Shown: positions 27,271-36,206, numbered from the stretch's first letter. The stretch is DNA of 64,000 nt from Planctomycetota bacterium (GCA_016745075.1 JADGDD010000003.1:310001-374000), one strand, 5' to 3'. Notes: generated by a model from the letters alone, not told the origin. Numbers and translations: made by a program.

Positions 27271-27462
27271 AGGGTGCTCCATTTTATATCAGTAGTGCTA
27301 CTCTGAGAAACGAGTATCCTCCGTAAGTGTTCCAAAGGCAAGGAGTAGATCTGTATTTTTTGCTGATTTGTAGAGCGGAGCAGTGAAACTAGATCCATAG
27401 GATGGAGGATTCACGACTGGTGCAATGGGTTCGGATGTTATTTTAGTGCAATGTTTTCATTC

Positions 27463-27480
27463 TTCATTTGCATAAATGAA
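27463..27480. promoter_or_regulatory. 7-bp palindrome in divergent promoter region
   Basis: TTCATTT-GCAT-AAATGAA lies in the 330-base divergent gap between the hybrid kinase (-) and the DUF4003-like gene (+). The size and position fit an operator, but no regulator is identified. The rest of the gap (27283-27599) shows nothing else. Confidence 0.25.
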
Positions 27481-27599
27481 ATAGCAAAGATGTATGCGTT
27501 TTATAGAAATGCCCGTATCTGATAATAATCAGTAGTACCGTGGTGTTGCTTATGTATCATCAACCGATTGTGCAAAAATGCGAAGCAAGGGAGTATCCT

Positions 27600-28640
27600 A
27601 TGGGTTCACAAGGGCCGGCTGTTCATGTAATAGAGCGTTTTCATAATGTGCTTATGGCATTAGGGGCAGAACAGAAATCGTGGCCAGATATCTATTGGTT
27701 GCGTTTTGCTGCACAAATTTCAGTGGAAGCAACAGATGATGCAGAAACAGCGGCGCGGCGTATTAAGAAAATTGCAGATGTTCTTGGAGATAATGCTTCG
27801 TGGATGAGTGCATTTTCTTCTCCAGCCCGTTTTGCCTTAGCTGCTTTGTTATTACAATCACGAGTTTTGCCGAAGTTCTTTGTCAGCTATCACGAGGAAG
27901 CACAGAAGATATTACGGGCAGAACGTATTCGTCGCGGTGGCTTTCATGAAACCATGGCTATTTTTATTTTTATGCTGACTCATGAGAAAGAACCTTTGTC
28001 TACTGAGGATGCTGTAAACTTGCGAACAATCTATAATGAGATGAAAACGTATCATTGGTGGCTTACGGGGCCAGAAGATTTACCGGCTTGTGCTGCCTTA
28101 ATGCAAAAAGGAGTGCCGCCTAAAATGGTAGCCGCAGAAGCTGAACAGGTCTATCAGTATTTGCACAATACAGGCATTCAAAATGGTGAACATTTGCAGA
28201 TGGTCAGTAATTTATTGTCGATTATTGGTCTCAGTGTAGATGATGCCGTTTCGCGTTATTTGGCGATAGATCGAGTCTATCGAAAAGCCTTGCATGTTGA
28301 TGATGCTCAAGGTCATGAAGCGGTCGTGGTATTGAGTGTATTAGAGCAAGAGCCCGTTGTTGTGATACATACGATGATGAGTATCAGAGAAGAAATCGAA
28401 AAGATTCAACTCGCTCATTATGGACCAGAACATCCAAGCAGTGCATCTACTACTATGATAGCGGTAGATCTTACCGTTTTAGACCTTATGCGTTATGATA
28501 AAGATATGGTCTTGCTTGAGCAGCCAGAGATTGAAAAACAGGAAGATACACTTCGTCGTTTTCATGTTATCCAAGCTGCATTGCTGAGTCGTTTTGATAG
28601 CAGCCATGAAGCTGTTAAGGGTAGCTCCGCAAGTTGTTAG
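27600..28640 (+). CDS. DUF4003-like helical protein
   Basis: A 346-residue all-helical soluble protein resembling the uncharacterised DUF4003 family known mainly from Firmicutes: an N-terminal RFHNVLMALG ... WLRFAAQIS region, SPARFALAALLL, then IYNEMKTYHWWLTGPED with the family-typical (F/W)LTGxEDxP element, and VYQYLHNTGIQNGEHLQ. Function of the family is unknown. The ATG at 27600 follows AGGGAG at 27587-27592; upstream in-frame GTG 27540 and ATG 27552 lack such a site. It is monocistronic, divergent from the kinase pair and followed by a separate secreted protein. Family naming is from memory of motifs. Confidence 0.55.
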   Translation: MGSQGPAVHVIERFHNVLMALGAEQKSWPDIYWLRFAAQISVEATDDAETAARRIKKIADVLGDNASWMSAFSSPARFALAALLLQSRVLPKFFVSYHEEAQKILRAERIRRGGFHETMAIFIFMLTHEKEPLSTEDAVNLRTIYNEMKTYHWWLTGPEDLPACAALMQKGVPPKMVAAEAEQVYQYLHNTGIQNGEHLQMVSNLLSIIGLSVDDAVSRYLAIDRVYRKALHVDDAQGHEAVVVLSVLEQEPVVVIHTMMSIREEIEKIQLAHYGPEHPSSASTTMIAVDLTVLDLMRYDKDMVLLEQPEIEKQEDTLRRFHVIQAALLSRFDSSHEAVKGSSASC

Positions 28641-28746
28641 TCTGGAGTGAATACGTTCCCTCTTCTTTAATATCTGCGATTGAGTCGCTTTGTGGCTGAT
28701 GTGCAGCTATTGATTGACCACAGGAGGCTTTATCTAGTATGTGCGC

Positions 28747-29226
28747 ATGATAAAGAGCATATGTAAAGCTGGAATGTTGACACTAACCATCTTCGGAATG
28801 AGCGCGGTTACTGCACATGAAGCCTCTGCTGAGCAAGGTATGGATTTTGTAACGTTGTCCAATCCACTCATCCTGAGCCTTGGTAAGAGCTACGTTAGCA
28901 GTGGCGTTGTCCAAGATTATGAAATTGGTCTCGGTGGTGTGCGTGCAGGTTACGGTATAGGCTCGTTTAACGGTCAAGGCGGTATAGCGCTGAAAGCTTG
29001 TTACATGTTTACGTGGGATGTTGATGTCGACCAATATTTAGATGATATCGACTTCGTTAAAGACAACGTTTTTGCTCCAGATAATAATTACTTTGGTGCA
29101 GAGTTAACCTTATCTTCTGGTGGTTATCGCATAGCCGCAGGTGCCTACCAAAATCCAGATTATGATAAAGATGTATCTGATAGTGAAGAGTACCTCTTTT
29201 CATTAAGCCTCGGTTACGGATTTTAA
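28747..29226 (+). CDS. Small secreted beta-rich (outer-membrane barrel-like) protein
   Basis: A 159-residue exported protein. Residues 1-30 form a signal peptide (GMLTLTIFGMSAV ... EASAEQ). The rest alternates polar and hydrophobic residues with many Gly and aromatic residues (YEIGLGGVRAGYGIG, GGYRIAAGAYQN) and ends with FSLSLGYGF, an aromatic C-terminus as in outer-membrane beta barrels. Perhaps 8 short strands; no named family. AGGAGG at 28722-28727 lies 19 bases before this ATG and only 11 before an overlapping 3-codon frame (ATG at 28739, Met-Cys-Ala-stop) whose TGA overlaps this ATG; GTG at 28741 is a further in-frame alternative. Confidence 0.55.
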   Translation: MIKSICKAGMLTLTIFGMSAVTAHEASAEQGMDFVTLSNPLILSLGKSYVSSGVVQDYEIGLGGVRAGYGIGSFNGQGGIALKACYMFTWDVDVDQYLDDIDFVKDNVFAPDNNYFGAELTLSSGGYRIAAGAYQNPDYDKDVSDSEEYLFSLSLGYGF

Positions 29227-29296
29227 GAAATACAGTTGTTGATAGATCTTCTTCCACTCCTTTAAGCAAGGGGTGGATAGAAGCATATGTTTCAGA

Positions 29297-29327
29297 GAGA
29301 ATGATAAGTAGTGCTTAAATCATTCTC
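29297..29327. terminator. 9-bp hairpin between convergent genes
   Basis: Arms GAGAATGAT and ATCATTCTC pair perfectly around a 13-base loop, in the gap between the secreted protein (+) and flhG (-). A weaker CCACTCC/GGGGTGG pairing lies at 29254-29276. Both would stop rightward transcription; the T-run after the 9-bp stem is broken. Confidence 0.4.
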
Positions 29328-29348
29328 ATAAATCTACATTGTCTTGTT

Positions 29349-30242
29349 TTATAGAAGGTGCTTCAGCTTCATTGTTAATGCACACAGCGCTTGCGTAGAT
29401 GGCAACGAAGACTGCAAAACAAAAGGTTTTCTGCTGCGGATCGATTCTGTTACTTGGATATCTCGTGGAATGTGACCAAGATACGAAAGTTTTTTGCCAA
29501 GGTAAGTAGTGGTGACGGTGTTTATTTTTTTGAAGACGGCTTCGCCTTCACTGGCGGAAGCGGCCATATTCACGATAATTTGAATGTCTTTGTTTGGGTC
29601 TTGTGCATGGAGTACTTTTATTAAGGCGTAGGCATCGGTTAAAGAGGTTGGGTCTGGGGTAATGACGTTTAAGACCAGTTTTGAACAGCGCAAAAAGGTG
29701 ATGACTTCTTGACTAATACCCGCCATCGTATCAAACATAATAAGGTCGTATAAACTGCCTGCTTGGTGTATTTGCTGAATGAGGTGTGCAAACTGTTGGT
29801 GTGATAAATGGGTTAATTCTTCGCGGCCACTAGCGGCTGGAATAAAACCAGTTTTATAGTTGGTTTCGATGATGGCTTCATCTAGTGGTGCGCCACCCAT
29901 GATAACTTCAAAGAGGGTATTGGTTGGGTTGATACCCAGTAACACATCGGCATTGGCAAGGCCAAGATCACAATCTACTAAGAGTGGACGGATGCCTAGC
30001 TTGGCTAGAAGGATAGATATATTGACGGACAAGCTGGTTTTACCAACGCCACCTTTGCCACCAGTAATAGCCAGTGCGGGCAAGGTCGGTAAGACAGCTT
30101 GCTGGCGTTGGCGATTTTGTTGGCGCAAATTATGTGCTTGGTCGGTCATAGAATAACGTGGAGACAAAGCAGATGGTGATGGTTGGCGAGCGGCACGGGT
30201 AGCAAATCCTTGTGAGGCGGGGTGTTGGCGAAGAATGGTCAT
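29349..30242 (-). CDS. flhG: FlhG (MinD-family ATPase controlling flagellar number)
   Basis: ParA/MinD-type P-loop ATPase that works with FlhF to set flagellar number and placement. The deviant Walker A is GGKGGVGKTSLSVN (~60-73), Walker-B-like segments LLVDCDLGLANADVLLG and LIMFDTMAGISQEV are present, followed by VITPDPTSLTDAYAL, a FlhG/YlxH hallmark. The first ~50 residues are Gln/Arg-rich and may hold the FlhF-stimulating N-terminal peptide. Overlaps flhF by 4 bases. 297 residues is typical. Confidence 0.9.
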   Translation of the reverse strand: MTILRQHPASQGFATRAARQPSPSALSPRYSMTDQAHNLRQQNRQRQQAVLPTLPALAITGGKGGVGKTSLSVNISILLAKLGIRPLLVDCDLGLANADVLLGINPTNTLFEVIMGGAPLDEAIIETNYKTGFIPAASGREELTHLSHQQFAHLIQQIHQAGSLYDLIMFDTMAGISQEVITFLRCSKLVLNVITPDPTSLTDAYALIKVLHAQDPNKDIQIIVNMAASASEGEAVFKKINTVTTTYLGKKLSYLGHIPRDIQVTESIRSRKPFVLQSSLPSTQALCALTMKLKHLL

Positions 30243-31489
30243 GCACTGACCAAGGCTTCAGAAGTATGGAATGCAGGTTCAAAGATAGTATTGGTCAAAT
30301 TTGGTCCGTCGGCAACTACTATATCGTCTGGCACTTCTTGACCAGTGGTGCAGTAATGCACGGGAAGCTGATGGCGGCGTAGACAACCGTATAAACGGCC
30401 AGGAGCCATCAGTTCATCCATTTTGGTAATGCAGCTATGCTCGATAGGTAATAAGGAAAAACGTTCGACTACAGAGGCAAACTCGGCGCGGCCACTAGTA
30501 GCAGAGAGGGCAAGCATCACATGCATGGCTGGGTTGGTGTGGCAAAAATCACGTAGTTCATGTAGGCGGGCACTGTCAGATGGGTTTCGGCCAGCGGTAT
30601 CAATAAGGATGTTATCGCAGTGACGGAAACGTTCGAGTACAGCGTGTAATTGTTCTGGGGTAGAGGCTACTTCAAATGGAAGGTCTAATAAATCTGCATA
30701 GGATTGGAGCTGTTCAGCAGCACCAATGCGGTAGGTGTCTATGGTCACAAGGGCAACTGAGCGATTTTGTTTCAGTACCAAATCTCCAGCTAACTTGGCA
30801 ATGGTGGTGGTTTTGCCAACCCCAGTTGGGCCAACAACTAATAATTGTTTACAAGAATCCCAGTTAATACCGCCTGGTGTGAGAATACGTTTTTCTAAAA
30901 CCCGTTGCATAAATAGTGGACGTTTGGCGGCAGGTAGTCTATCGCCAGCTTGAGCAAGTGCTTCATCAAGTTCTGCAATGCAATCTTCTGGTAATTCGTT
31001 ATCGCGTAATGTTTGCGCAATGTCTTCTTCCAAGTGGGTACATTGGCTATTGGTGCCACTGGCAAGGCGGGCAAGTTGGCGACGAATACTTTTCAATTCA
31101 GCTCCAAGGTGTTCATCATGCTCGGTCAGTGGTTTCACCGCATCAACAGAAACGGTTGCAGGGGCAGTAGCCGCTGGCCGTATGGGTGTTTGTTCAGGCT
31201 CTGCCGGAACAGAAATAGGTTGCCATGGATTATTGCTAATGTGTGGTTCTTCAATTGGAGCGGCAGCCTGTATTGATGGCTCATGCATTGCTTTCAAGCC
31301 GGGAAGTGTGCCTGCTTCTTTGTTGGGGTTGTCTTTGGCGGCAACCACTTCAATGCCGATCTTTTTACCAAAGAGTCCCGGCTCGGTAACAGAGCGTGTT
31401 TCGATAATTAAGGCATCATCACCCATGTTGGCTTTTACTTTATCAAGTGCTTCGGTCATGGTGCGACCCGTAAAACTGCGAACGATCAT
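30239..31489 (-). CDS. flhF: Flagellar SRP-type GTPase FlhF
   Basis: GTPase that marks the site of new flagella. The N-terminal basic region starts MIVRSFTGRTMTEALDKVK, typical of FlhF, followed by a Pro/Ala-rich linker (~85-115). The NG domain has G1 GPTGVGKTTTIAKLAGD, VTIDTYRIGAAEQLQSYAD, the DTAGR motif in LIDTAGRNP and CITKMDE as the nucleotide-specificity TKxD. 416 residues. Both ends overlap their neighbours (flhA, flhG) by ATGA. Confidence 0.94.
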   Translation of the reverse strand: MIVRSFTGRTMTEALDKVKANMGDDALIIETRSVTEPGLFGKKIGIEVVAAKDNPNKEAGTLPGLKAMHEPSIQAAAPIEEPHISNNPWQPISVPAEPEQTPIRPAATAPATVSVDAVKPLTEHDEHLGAELKSIRRQLARLASGTNSQCTHLEEDIAQTLRDNELPEDCIAELDEALAQAGDRLPAAKRPLFMQRVLEKRILTPGGINWDSCKQLLVVGPTGVGKTTTIAKLAGDLVLKQNRSVALVTIDTYRIGAAEQLQSYADLLDLPFEVASTPEQLHAVLERFRHCDNILIDTAGRNPSDSARLHELRDFCHTNPAMHVMLALSATSGRAEFASVVERFSLLPIEHSCITKMDELMAPGRLYGCLRRHQLPVHYCTTGQEVPDDIVVADGPNLTNTIFEPAFHTSEALVSA

Positions 31490-33663
31490 GATGGTACTCC
31501 TTCGGGTTGTGGTGCTTCAGCGTCATTGAGCGAGACGGTGCCAACAATATCGACACTCACGCTTGAGCCAATTTCTGAATAGCTCACAACGGGTAAATCA
31601 GGCATAAAACGACTGACGATTTGGTGCATGTGGCGGCGTAATGGTGCAGTCGTTAACAGCACTGGGTCGCTACCACGGGCGAGTGATTCTTGAGCGGTTT
31701 GATTTATTTTATCCATCAATTTTGAAGCTTCTGCTGGCGCAATACTTAAGCCGCCACCTTGTTGGGCGTTCATGATGCTACTGCTTAAACGTTGCTCTGT
31801 AACAGGGTCAAAAATAATGGCTGGTAATTGTCTGTCTGCATTTAAGTAGCCAGTGACGACACTTGGGCCTAGGTTGGCACGAACGGCCTCGGCAACAAAG
31901 GCTGGTTCAGCAGAGGCGTGGTCACTAATTGTTTCTAGGATTTTTTCTAGGTTGCTGACAGGAACATGTTCATCCAAGAGATGCCCTAGAACTTTTTGAA
32001 CGAGACCAATCTTAACATTTTCTTCAACGTCTTTAACCAGCGTTGGTGATTCTTTTTTGAGGCTATCCAACATGCCTTGTACGTCTTCGCGGTTTAGTAC
32101 ACGGCTGGCGTTGCTGCGGAGAACTTGGGTCAAATGGGTAATAAAGACAGAGGCTGGATCTGTAACCGCATAACCAAGACCTTCTGCTTCGGCGCGTCTA
32201 TGTTCATCAATCCAAACGGCATCTAGGCCGAAGGCCGGCTCTTTTGTTTCTTGGCCGTGAATAGGTGCGGCAACACTGCCGCCATCAATAGCCAACAAGC
32301 GCGCAGGATCAAGATCACCAGAGGCAACTTCTGTGCCATAGATAAAGACGCGGTAGGCATTCGGGTCAATTTGAATATTGTCTTTAATACGGATTGGTGG
32401 AATAAGCAGACTATCGTCGCGCGCCATTTGTTTACGTAGGGCGGTGACTCGCTCCAGTAATTTCCCGCCACGTTCAGCATCTACTAATGGGATTAAACGG
32501 TAGCCAATCTCGACACTAATACGATCAGTGGCGATCATATCTTCAATGCTTTCTTCTTGCGCCTCTTCTTCTTTGGCCTCTTCTTGTTCGTTCCAAGCAT
32601 CGACTAATTCTTGTTCTTCATCTTGGTTACGTAGTTTCATATAGAGAAACATAAGAACGCAGCTAATTACAAAGAATGGGAAGAATGGAAGGCCGGGAAC
32701 GATTGCTAAACCAAAAATAACCACAGCAGTAATAAGAATGGCTTTTGGTTTCATGAAAAACTCACGTGGCAATTCTGTGCCAATGTTTTCCGAACTGCGA
32801 GATTTGGTCACCAACATACCAGAGCCAATAGCAATTAACAAAGATGGGATTTGGCTCACCAAACCGTCACCAATGGTTAAGATGGAGAAGAGTTCAACGG
32901 CATCACCAAAAGCCATGCCGCGCATAGCCATACCAATTAAAATACCGGCAACTAAGTTGACGATGGTAATAATTAAACCGGCAATAGCATCACCTTTTAC
33001 AAACTTACTCGCACCATCCATGCTTCCGTAAAATTCTGCTTCAGATGATACTTTTTCACGTCGAATCCGGGCATCGGCCTCAGAAATAAGGCCTGCGTTT
33101 AAGTCCGCATCAATGGCCATTTGTTTACCAGGCATCGCGTCCAAAGTGAAGCGAGCAGCAACTTCAGCAATACGACCAGCACCTTTGGTAACTACTACCA
33201 TTTGAATGATAACCAAGATGATAAAGATGACCAAACCAACAACGATATTGGAGCCAACTACAAATTGACCAAAACTTTCAATTAAGTCACCGCCAGTGCC
33301 CTCTAATAAGATAAGGCGGGTAGAAGCAACGTTTAAACTTAGTCTAAACAATGTGGTAATAAGCAGTAAGCTTGGGAAAGTAGAGAAATCTAGCGGTTCA
33401 TGGGTATAGATAGATACTAGTAAGACTAACATAGCCAAAGAGAGGTTGATTGTTAGCAATAAGGTCAGGGCGGCAGGCGGTACAGGTAGCAGCAAGACAG
33501 CCAAAATAGCCATCAAGGTAAACGCAAAGAACAAGTCACTGCGCTTGGTTAAGCGGGCGACACTTGTTAATGGGATTTTGGATGCTGCTTCAGCCACCGA
33601 GACCTCCGTTCGTGTTGGCATGCTTGTCGCACACCCCCACACAGTTGTTGTATGTGTGAACAT
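31486..33663 (-). CDS. flhA: Flagellar export gate protein FlhA
   Basis: Integral membrane component of the flagellar type III export apparatus. About eight membrane segments in the first ~320 residues, with LSLNVASTRLILLEG, GAGRIAEVAARFTLDAMPGKQMAIDADLNAG and LISEADARIRREKVSSEAEFYGSMDGASKFVKG-type FHIPEP loop motifs (read in separate pieces), then the cytoplasmic substrate-docking domain. Start choice: ATG at 33663 has GGGAG five bases upstream; the ATG at 33621 (MPTRTEV) is an alternative. Leads the flhA-flhF-flhG operon; no other flagellar structural genes are in the window. Confidence 0.93.
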   Translation of the reverse strand: MFTHTTTVWGCATSMPTRTEVSVAEAASKIPLTSVARLTKRSDLFFAFTLMAILAVLLLPVPPAALTLLLTINLSLAMLVLLVSIYTHEPLDFSTFPSLLLITTLFRLSLNVASTRLILLEGTGGDLIESFGQFVVGSNIVVGLVIFIILVIIQMVVVTKGAGRIAEVAARFTLDAMPGKQMAIDADLNAGLISEADARIRREKVSSEAEFYGSMDGASKFVKGDAIAGLIITIVNLVAGILIGMAMRGMAFGDAVELFSILTIGDGLVSQIPSLLIAIGSGMLVTKSRSSENIGTELPREFFMKPKAILITAVVIFGLAIVPGLPFFPFFVISCVLMFLYMKLRNQDEEQELVDAWNEQEEAKEEEAQEESIEDMIATDRISVEIGYRLIPLVDAERGGKLLERVTALRKQMARDDSLLIPPIRIKDNIQIDPNAYRVFIYGTEVASGDLDPARLLAIDGGSVAAPIHGQETKEPAFGLDAVWIDEHRRAEAEGLGYAVTDPASVFITHLTQVLRSNASRVLNREDVQGMLDSLKKESPTLVKDVEENVKIGLVQKVLGHLLDEHVPVSNLEKILETISDHASAEPAFVAEAVRANLGPSVVTGYLNADRQLPAIIFDPVTEQRLSSSIMNAQQGGGLSIAPAEASKLMDKINQTAQESLARGSDPVLLTTAPLRRHMHQIVSRFMPDLPVVSYSEIGSSVSVDIVGTVSLNDAEAPQPEGVPS

Positions 33664-33855
33664 CTTGCTCCCAGCAAGTCGTTTGCACATACACTCATCT
33701 CTTATATGGCAAAGTATGTGCCAAATGGTTATCTTAACAGGAATGAAGAATGAGCCTGTAGATGAAGAGAGCTAGAGACAGTTTTGTGGAATCACTGTAA
33801 ATCGTTTATTGAAAGCTCTTTAACAGGACTATTCTTCTGATTTAATCAAGTGTGT

Positions 33856-33973
33856 ATCTAACAGCGGTGCTTGAGCCTAAGCTTCTTAGCAAAAACCAAG
33901 TCATAAGGGTCCCTCGAGCAAAACATTGCAGGAGACAGGTCTTAGTATCAGCATCGTAAGGCGACGGTTGTGC
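33856..33973 (-). repeat. Candidate attC site after arylamine N-acetyltransferase gene
   Basis: Read on the minus strand, the segment begins GCACAAC (R''-like) ~45 bases after the acetyltransferase stop and ends with CACCGCT-GTTAGAT, a core site of the R' type GTTRRRY. The 118-base length is within the known attC range. The arms do not pair convincingly by eye. The gap 33664-34018 otherwise holds only the flhA promoter region. Confidence 0.4.
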
Positions 33974-34018
33974 GTAATGGGTTCTATATTTGCGTACTTA
34001 CGGACGCACTAATGGATA

Positions 34019-34825
34019 TCAGACATGGGTGCCTAGCTCTTCAAATAATCGACGACCCTCTATCTCTGTGATCTGAACTCCAAGTTCTTCAACGAGTATT
34101 TGCATGAGTTGTTGAGAGGTGTTAATTGGCGTGGTTTGTTTCTTCGATTTTCTGATTACCCAATATTCCAGATCGCGTAGCGAACGTATTTCATTCGCTA
34201 AGATGCGTGAAGCGACCAAATGATTAACGAACGCCGCATCGGGATGACGATGCGAGTAAAAGTGCCCTAACTCACAATCGGATTGGCCGTATTGTGCAAG
34301 TTCAAACCGATACAATGAGAAGAAAGCATTTTCTTTCAAGATTTGCACATGATATTTGCCTGAACATCTTTCTTTAACGCGAAATACTCTATCCCCATCA
34401 CGCGTTTCGCTTTCTGACATACGGACTGGTACCCTAGGGCCGAGTGAGCCAAAGCCTACATCTAAGACATAGCGTTGCCCTTCATGCTCAATAGTTGAGA
34501 TCCGGTGTGTCAAGCCAGGGTGGTTGTCTTGATTATAGGTGACGCGTGCTAAATAGAGTTCTGGCGAGAAACCGAGTTCTTTAAGCACCTCATAGAGAAG
34601 GCCGTTCTGTTCGAAACAATATCCACCTCGACGTCGAACCACAATTCGGTTGAATAGCGAATCGAAGTCCAAAGGCAAATTATCACCAAGGAGACAGCCA
34701 ACGCTACTAAAAGCAAAAGTGGCGACATGGCGCTGTACCAACTCACATAGAAATTCATAATCTAACGTGTAATTGTGCAGACCGAGGACCCGAAGGTATT
34801 CATCAACCATTTCGCTTCGCAGCAT
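34019..34825 (-). CDS. Arylamine N-acetyltransferase (NAT)
   Basis: Transfers acetyl from acetyl-CoA to arylamines, hydrazines or arylhydroxylamines through a Cys-His-Asp triad; often linked to xenobiotic or antibiotic modification. The 268-residue protein has FAFSSVGCLLGDNLPLDF, the catalytic Cys in RRGGYCFEQNGLLYEVL, the His in GLTHRISTIEHEGQRYV and the Asp in VLDVGFGSLGP. The ATG at 34825 follows GGAGAG with good spacing; the ATG at 34846 lies closer to a GTTAGAT core and is an alternative. The gene is bracketed by candidate attC core sites at 34862 and 33856, consistent with an integron cassette. Confidence 0.9.
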   Translation of the reverse strand: MLRSEMVDEYLRVLGLHNYTLDYEFLCELVQRHVATFAFSSVGCLLGDNLPLDFDSLFNRIVVRRRGGYCFEQNGLLYEVLKELGFSPELYLARVTYNQDNHPGLTHRISTIEHEGQRYVLDVGFGSLGPRVPVRMSESETRDGDRVFRVKERCSGKYHVQILKENAFFSLYRFELAQYGQSDCELGHFYSHRHPDAAFVNHLVASRILANEIRSLRDLEYWVIRKSKKQTTPINTSQQLMQILVEELGVQITEIEGRRLFEELGTHV

Positions 34826-34861
34826 AATGCTCTCCAATGCCGTCATGGGCTTTTGGTCTCT

Positions 34862-34942
34862 ATCTAACGCTCAGACCGCGAGAGGTAGATGAAGTGCAGA
34901 CTGCTTAAGTTTGCGTCAGTGATACGTGGATGCAAGTTGTGT
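34862..34942 (-). repeat. Candidate attC site upstream of NAT gene
   Basis: On the minus strand ...CGGTCTGAGC-GTTAGATAGAG ends the 5' flank of the NAT gene; TGAGCGTTAGAT is a very typical attC right end, and the NAT start codon follows 16-37 bases later, as in cassettes. The left limit (ACACAAC at 34936-34942) is a guess. The remaining gap 34943-35193 shows no gene. Confidence 0.45.
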
Positions 34943-35193
34943 GACTTTATGCGTGCGCTGACTTTTGAATGAATCGACCAACTGTTCTTTTCTTACTTCA
35001 GAGCAAATGATCTATTTCATCAGAATGGTGAGCAATATATCGCTTTCCTTTTATGCACAGGGCAAGGGTCTGTAGCAAAACAACAGAGGTTACTATAAGT
35101 AAAGTAAAGAAACGACGTTATACGGATAGTAATCTTATGCAAGCTACGTAAGGATTTTGTCGTAGAATCGCTTTATTTGGCGAGGGCAATGAT

Positions 35194-35627
35194 TTATAAA
35201 GTTATCTTAAAAGGGATGGGGTCTACTTGGCTTGCAATCTTTTGATAAAGAGACTGAGCAGATTTATTTGCAATTCTTGTTTGCCAATTCAGAACAGCCA
35301 TGTTTTTTGCAACAGACTCTATCAGCAGTTTCTCAATACCTTGTCCTCTTGCCTCCGGAGATGCATACAGGTCTTGTGGATAACAGGCATCATTGATCAA
35401 CTAAATTGATGGATGGAAATAAAGCAGGGCAAAGCCAAGAGCCTTTTCTCCAAAAGCCGCAATGCCTTGTATGTCACCTGATGGAGAGTTAATCTGCTAT
35501 AAATATTCTTATTTAATTCTGTATGTAATTCACTTGCTCTTGAACCAGCATAATCTGTCCACATAATCTTCCATTTCGAAAAAGGTAGATCACTCAAATT
35601 CCCAGTTCTTATCGGTATAATCTGCAC
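35194..35627 (-). pseudogene. GNAT acetyltransferase pseudogene (one frameshift, one nonsense)
   Basis: Two adjacent leftward frames together encode one GNAT of about 145 residues. The first begins GTG within a GTTAGGTGCAG core site (MQIIPIRTGNLSDLPF); near 35490 the frame shifts, after which SPSGDIQGIAAFGEKALGF and ALLYFHPSI continue in a new frame; there a TAG at 35401-35403 sits where related enzymes have Trp (HPS-x-W), and the remainder LINDACYPQDLYASPEARGQGIEKLLIESVA holds the acetyl-CoA loop. So a TGG-to-TAG change plus an indel inactivated it. Start overlapping the core site is typical of cassette genes with attC-borne starts. Confidence 0.75.
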
Positions 35628-35679
35628 CTAACTTTTTGCCATGCCCTTTGTCGGTATCCGGTGTAGCGTCTTGTTCGGC
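35626..35679 (-). repeat. Candidate attC site read through by GNAT gene
   Basis: On the minus strand it runs from GCCGAAC (R'') through AAGACGCTACACCGGAT to AAAAGTTAGGT (R' = GTTAGGT), 54 bases. The upstream GNAT frame continues across it, giving the tail KPNKTLHRIPTKGMAKS and stopping at the TAG inside GTTAG. Tails of this kind (compare the NQALHLTA... type in marine bacteria, which I recall as attC-derived) are the clearest cassette hallmark here. Stem pairing is imperfect (5 of 7 core bases). Confidence 0.55.
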
Positions 35680-36206
35680 TTTTGGACTGCATTCCCAAGT
35701 AAGGGCTTTTTCATCAACACCCCTTTCCATGTGCCGACAAAGAAAGGTTTCATTGTCTTAAAACCAGCTTTTTCATAGTAACCAATCAGAGAACTTTCTC
35801 CATTCCAGCAATCGAGGTATATCCATTTATGGTTTTTCTTTTCTGCTAATGCTTCAGCAAAATGTAAGAGTTCTGTCCCAATGCCGAGACCTTTCTGATG
35901 TCTGTCTGTTACAAGACTGGCAATATAGAAAGAGCCTTTTTGAATCAGTCCATGTAATTCACCAACATATGCTGGAGGATGGCGAACCAAGGAGATAAAC
36001 CCAACGATAGTATCATTTATTATTGCGACATAAGAATTTCCCTGGTTTATCCATTCCTGAACCTTTGAGATCATTTCCGTTTTTTCAGAAAAAGATTCAG
36101 TCCCCCACTGAGCAGAGAGACCTTTATCTGTTAACCATTTTACAGCTATATCAAAGATGCTAAGAATTGAGGTTTCATCATTTTTTTGGGCAGGCCGAAT
36201 GATCAT
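35628..36206 (-). CDS. GNAT N-acetyltransferase with attC-encoded tail
   Basis: A 192-residue acetyl-CoA-dependent N-acetyltransferase. Family features: MIIRPAQKNDETSILSIFD start, WINQGNSYVAIINDTIVG, SFYIASLVTDRHQKGLGIGTELL with the acetyl-CoA loop (R/H-QKGLGIG), WIYLDCWNGESSLIGYYEKAGF and a VLMKKPL end. The last ~17 residues (PNKTLHRIPTKGMAKS) are outside the fold and are encoded by the candidate attC. Substrate unknown. AAGGA lies 11 bases before the ATG. A 17-base element shared with the fucosidase leader lies ~40 bases upstream. Confidence 0.85.
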   Translation of the reverse strand: MIIRPAQKNDETSILSIFDIAVKWLTDKGLSAQWGTESFSEKTEMISKVQEWINQGNSYVAIINDTIVGFISLVRHPPAYVGELHGLIQKGSFYIASLVTDRHQKGLGIGTELLHFAEALAEKKNHKWIYLDCWNGESSLIGYYEKAGFKTMKPFFVGTWKGVLMKKPLLGNAVQKPNKTLHRIPTKGMAKS

